64,000 bases of DNA from Deinococcus gobiensis I-0 (GTDB lineage Bacteria; Deinococcota; Deinococci; Deinococcales; Deinococcaceae): positions 1-64,000 of the forward strand of contig NC_017790.1 of NCBI RefSeq assembly GCF_000252445.1. Reading direction: 5' to 3'. Shown piece by piece: positions 60,965 to 64,000 of this stretch. A model generated the notes under the pieces. It made no database searches. It worked only from the letters and a program-made list of their open reading frames with translations, and had not been told where the DNA came from. A program made the translations under genes and the position numbers. The stretch's first letter is position 1; every line of letters starts with the position of its first letter.

Positions 60965-62152
60965 ATGTGGACCCTGGTACTCAACTGCGGCTCCAGCAGC
61001 CTGAAGTTCGCGCTGCTCGACCCGGACACGCGCGAGCTGCAACTCTCGGGGCTGGCCGAGCGCCTGGGGCTGGAGGGCGCGTCGCTGCGCCTGGACCGGG
61101 CGGGCGAGCGCCGCACCGTGGACCTGGCGGGCGGGGCGCACGCGGCGGCCCTCGAGCGGCTGCTGGCCGAGCTCACGGGTCTGGGGCTGCCCGGCGGTGT
61201 GACGGCAGTGGGGCACCGGGTGGTGCACGGCGGCGAACATTTCAGCGCGCCCGCCCTCATCACGCCCGAAGTGCTGGAGGCCATCCGCGAGTGCGTGCCG
61301 CTCGCGCCGCTGCACAATCCGGCCAACATCGCGGGCATCGAGGCCGCGCAGGCCGCCTTTCCGGACGCGGCGCAGGTGGCGGTGTTCGACACGGCCTTCC
61401 ACCAGACCATGCCCCCGGTGGCCTACCGCTACGCCGTGCCGGAGGCGTGGTACCGCCAGCACGGCGTGCGGCGCTACGGCTTCCACGGGACCAGCCACGC
61501 CTACGTGGCGCAGGAGGCCGCCGGGATGCTGGGCCGCCCGCTGGACGACCTGAACCTGATCACCGCGCATCTGGGCAACGGCAGCAGCGTGTGCGCGGTC
61601 GCGGGCGGGCGCAGCGTGGATACGAGCATGGGCCTGACCCCGCTGGAGGGCCTGGTCATGGGCACCCGCAGCGGCGACGTCGATCCGGGAATGCACGATT
61701 ACGTGGCGCGGCAGGCTGGCCTGAGTCTCTCGGAGGTGACGGGCGCACTGAACCGGGAGAGTGGTCTGCTGGGCCTCTCCGGCCTCTCCAGCGACATGCG
61801 TGAGCTCGAAGAAGCCGCCGGGCGCGGGCACGAGGGCGCCCGACTGGCGCTGGACGTGTTCGTCTACCGCCTCGCGGGGACGGTCGCCCGGATGGCCGCC
61901 GCCCTGGGCCGGGTGGACGGGCTGGTCTTTACCGGAGGCATCGGCGAGAACAGTTCGTACGTGCGCGCCGCGACGCTGGAGCGCCTGGGGGTCCTGGGCT
62001 TCGCGCTCGACGAGGCGGCCAACGCGGCGGCGGTGCGCGGCCGGTCCGGGCGCATCACCCGTGAGGGCACCCTGCCCGCCCTGGTCGTGAACACCAACGA
62101 GGAACTGATGATCGCGCGCCAGACGCGGGAAGTGACGCTGGGCCGCCAGTAG
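60965..62152 (+). CDS. ackA: Acetate kinase
   Basis: 395 residues. NCGSSSLKF (N-terminal phosphate site), GHRVVHGGEHF, RYGFHGTSHAYV, ITAHLGNGSSV and GGIGENSSYVR are diagnostic. Forms the acetyl-phosphate/acetate pathway with pta 52 bases downstream. The long open frame upstream of 60965 is not used: MWTLVLNCG is the conserved start. Confidence 0.96.
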   Translation: MWTLVLNCGSSSLKFALLDPDTRELQLSGLAERLGLEGASLRLDRAGERRTVDLAGGAHAAALERLLAELTGLGLPGGVTAVGHRVVHGGEHFSAPALITPEVLEAIRECVPLAPLHNPANIAGIEAAQAAFPDAAQVAVFDTAFHQTMPPVAYRYAVPEAWYRQHGVRRYGFHGTSHAYVAQEAAGMLGRPLDDLNLITAHLGNGSSVCAVAGGRSVDTSMGLTPLEGLVMGTRSGDVDPGMHDYVARQAGLSLSEVTGALNRESGLLGLSGLSSDMRELEEAAGRGHEGARLALDVFVYRLAGTVARMAAALGRVDGLVFTGGIGENSSYVRAATLERLGVLGFALDEAANAAAVRGRSGRITREGTLPALVVNTNEELMIARQTREVTLGRQ

Positions 62153-62204
62153 CGCCCGGCCCCGACCGCGTTCCGTCCTCCCACTTTCCGCAGGAGCTGC
62201 ATCC

Positions 62205-64000
<1,796 letters not shown>

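Overview
The window is chromosomal DNA of a high-GC bacterium, almost certainly a Deinococcus. It opens at dnaA, followed by an origin rich in DnaA boxes and then dnaN. Taxon indicators are the bacillithiol deacetylase BshB1, menaquinone methyltransferase MenG, a short RNase II-type RNB protein, an agmatine deiminase plus N-carbamoylputrescine amidase route to putrescine, and above all many leaderless genes, in which a TAnnnT -10 box ends 5-8 bases before the start codon. No prophage, insertion sequence or CRISPR array is visible.

Layout. 1-6.3 kb: dnaA, oriC (nine perfect DnaA boxes, a DnaA-trio array, an AT-rich run), dnaN, a 620-base gap, eno and pyk. 6.4-8.7 kb: a second DnaA-box cluster, a proline-rich leader ORF and corA, then an SDR. 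8.7-11.5 kb (minus strand): a DUF3105 lipoprotein, bshB1, ldh and a universal stress protein. 11.6-17.2 kb: a beta-CASP nuclease, then minus-strand genes for a TAXI-type solute receptor with two membrane proteins, a secreted C39/TPR protein and a Tat-exported SDR that lacks the NNAG segment. 17.4-24.3 kb: an acyl-CoA dehydrogenase, a Crp/Fnr regulator, a GNAT, a DUF2089/SHOCT-like/DUF4097-like operon, and an RNB nuclease across a divergent region with two AT-rich palindromes. 24.5-36.6 kb: small secreted proteins, aguA, a double GNAT, a DsbA-like protein, an HTH-molybdate-binding regulator with modAB (no modC), thrC, aguB, tRNA-Arg(CCT), a TPR protein and a phosphomutase-like metalloenzyme.

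36.6-44 kb: a third DnaA-box cluster that runs into the 3' end of trpF, then dtxR, an ECF sigma/anti-sigma/RseB-like cassette leading into DUF1800, DUF1501 and c-type cytochrome genes, and nth overlapping a disordered small protein. 44-50.5 kb: a decayed stretch, a LURP-one-like protein, fmt-def, a nitrilase, a GNAT, glutaryl-CoA dehydrogenase and TatD. 50.6-53.3 kb: three LptC/LptA-like secreted proteins. 53.4-55.8 kb: menG, a frameshifted GNAT and kbl. 56-60.4 kb: an operon of a roadblock-like protein, a frameshifted secreted/membrane protein and a long coiled-coil protein. 60.4-64 kb: tsaE, ackA and the 5' part of pta.

Main leads: (1) the 56-60.4 kb operon, whose two flanking proteins share an N-terminal domain; (2) three DnaA-box clusters in 37 kb; (3) an MgtL-like proline-rich leader before corA; (4) an ECF promoter motif found both before the sigma gene and before DUF1800; (5) Lpt-like genes in a genus generally described as lacking LPS. 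All family assignments come from reading motifs; no database search was possible.
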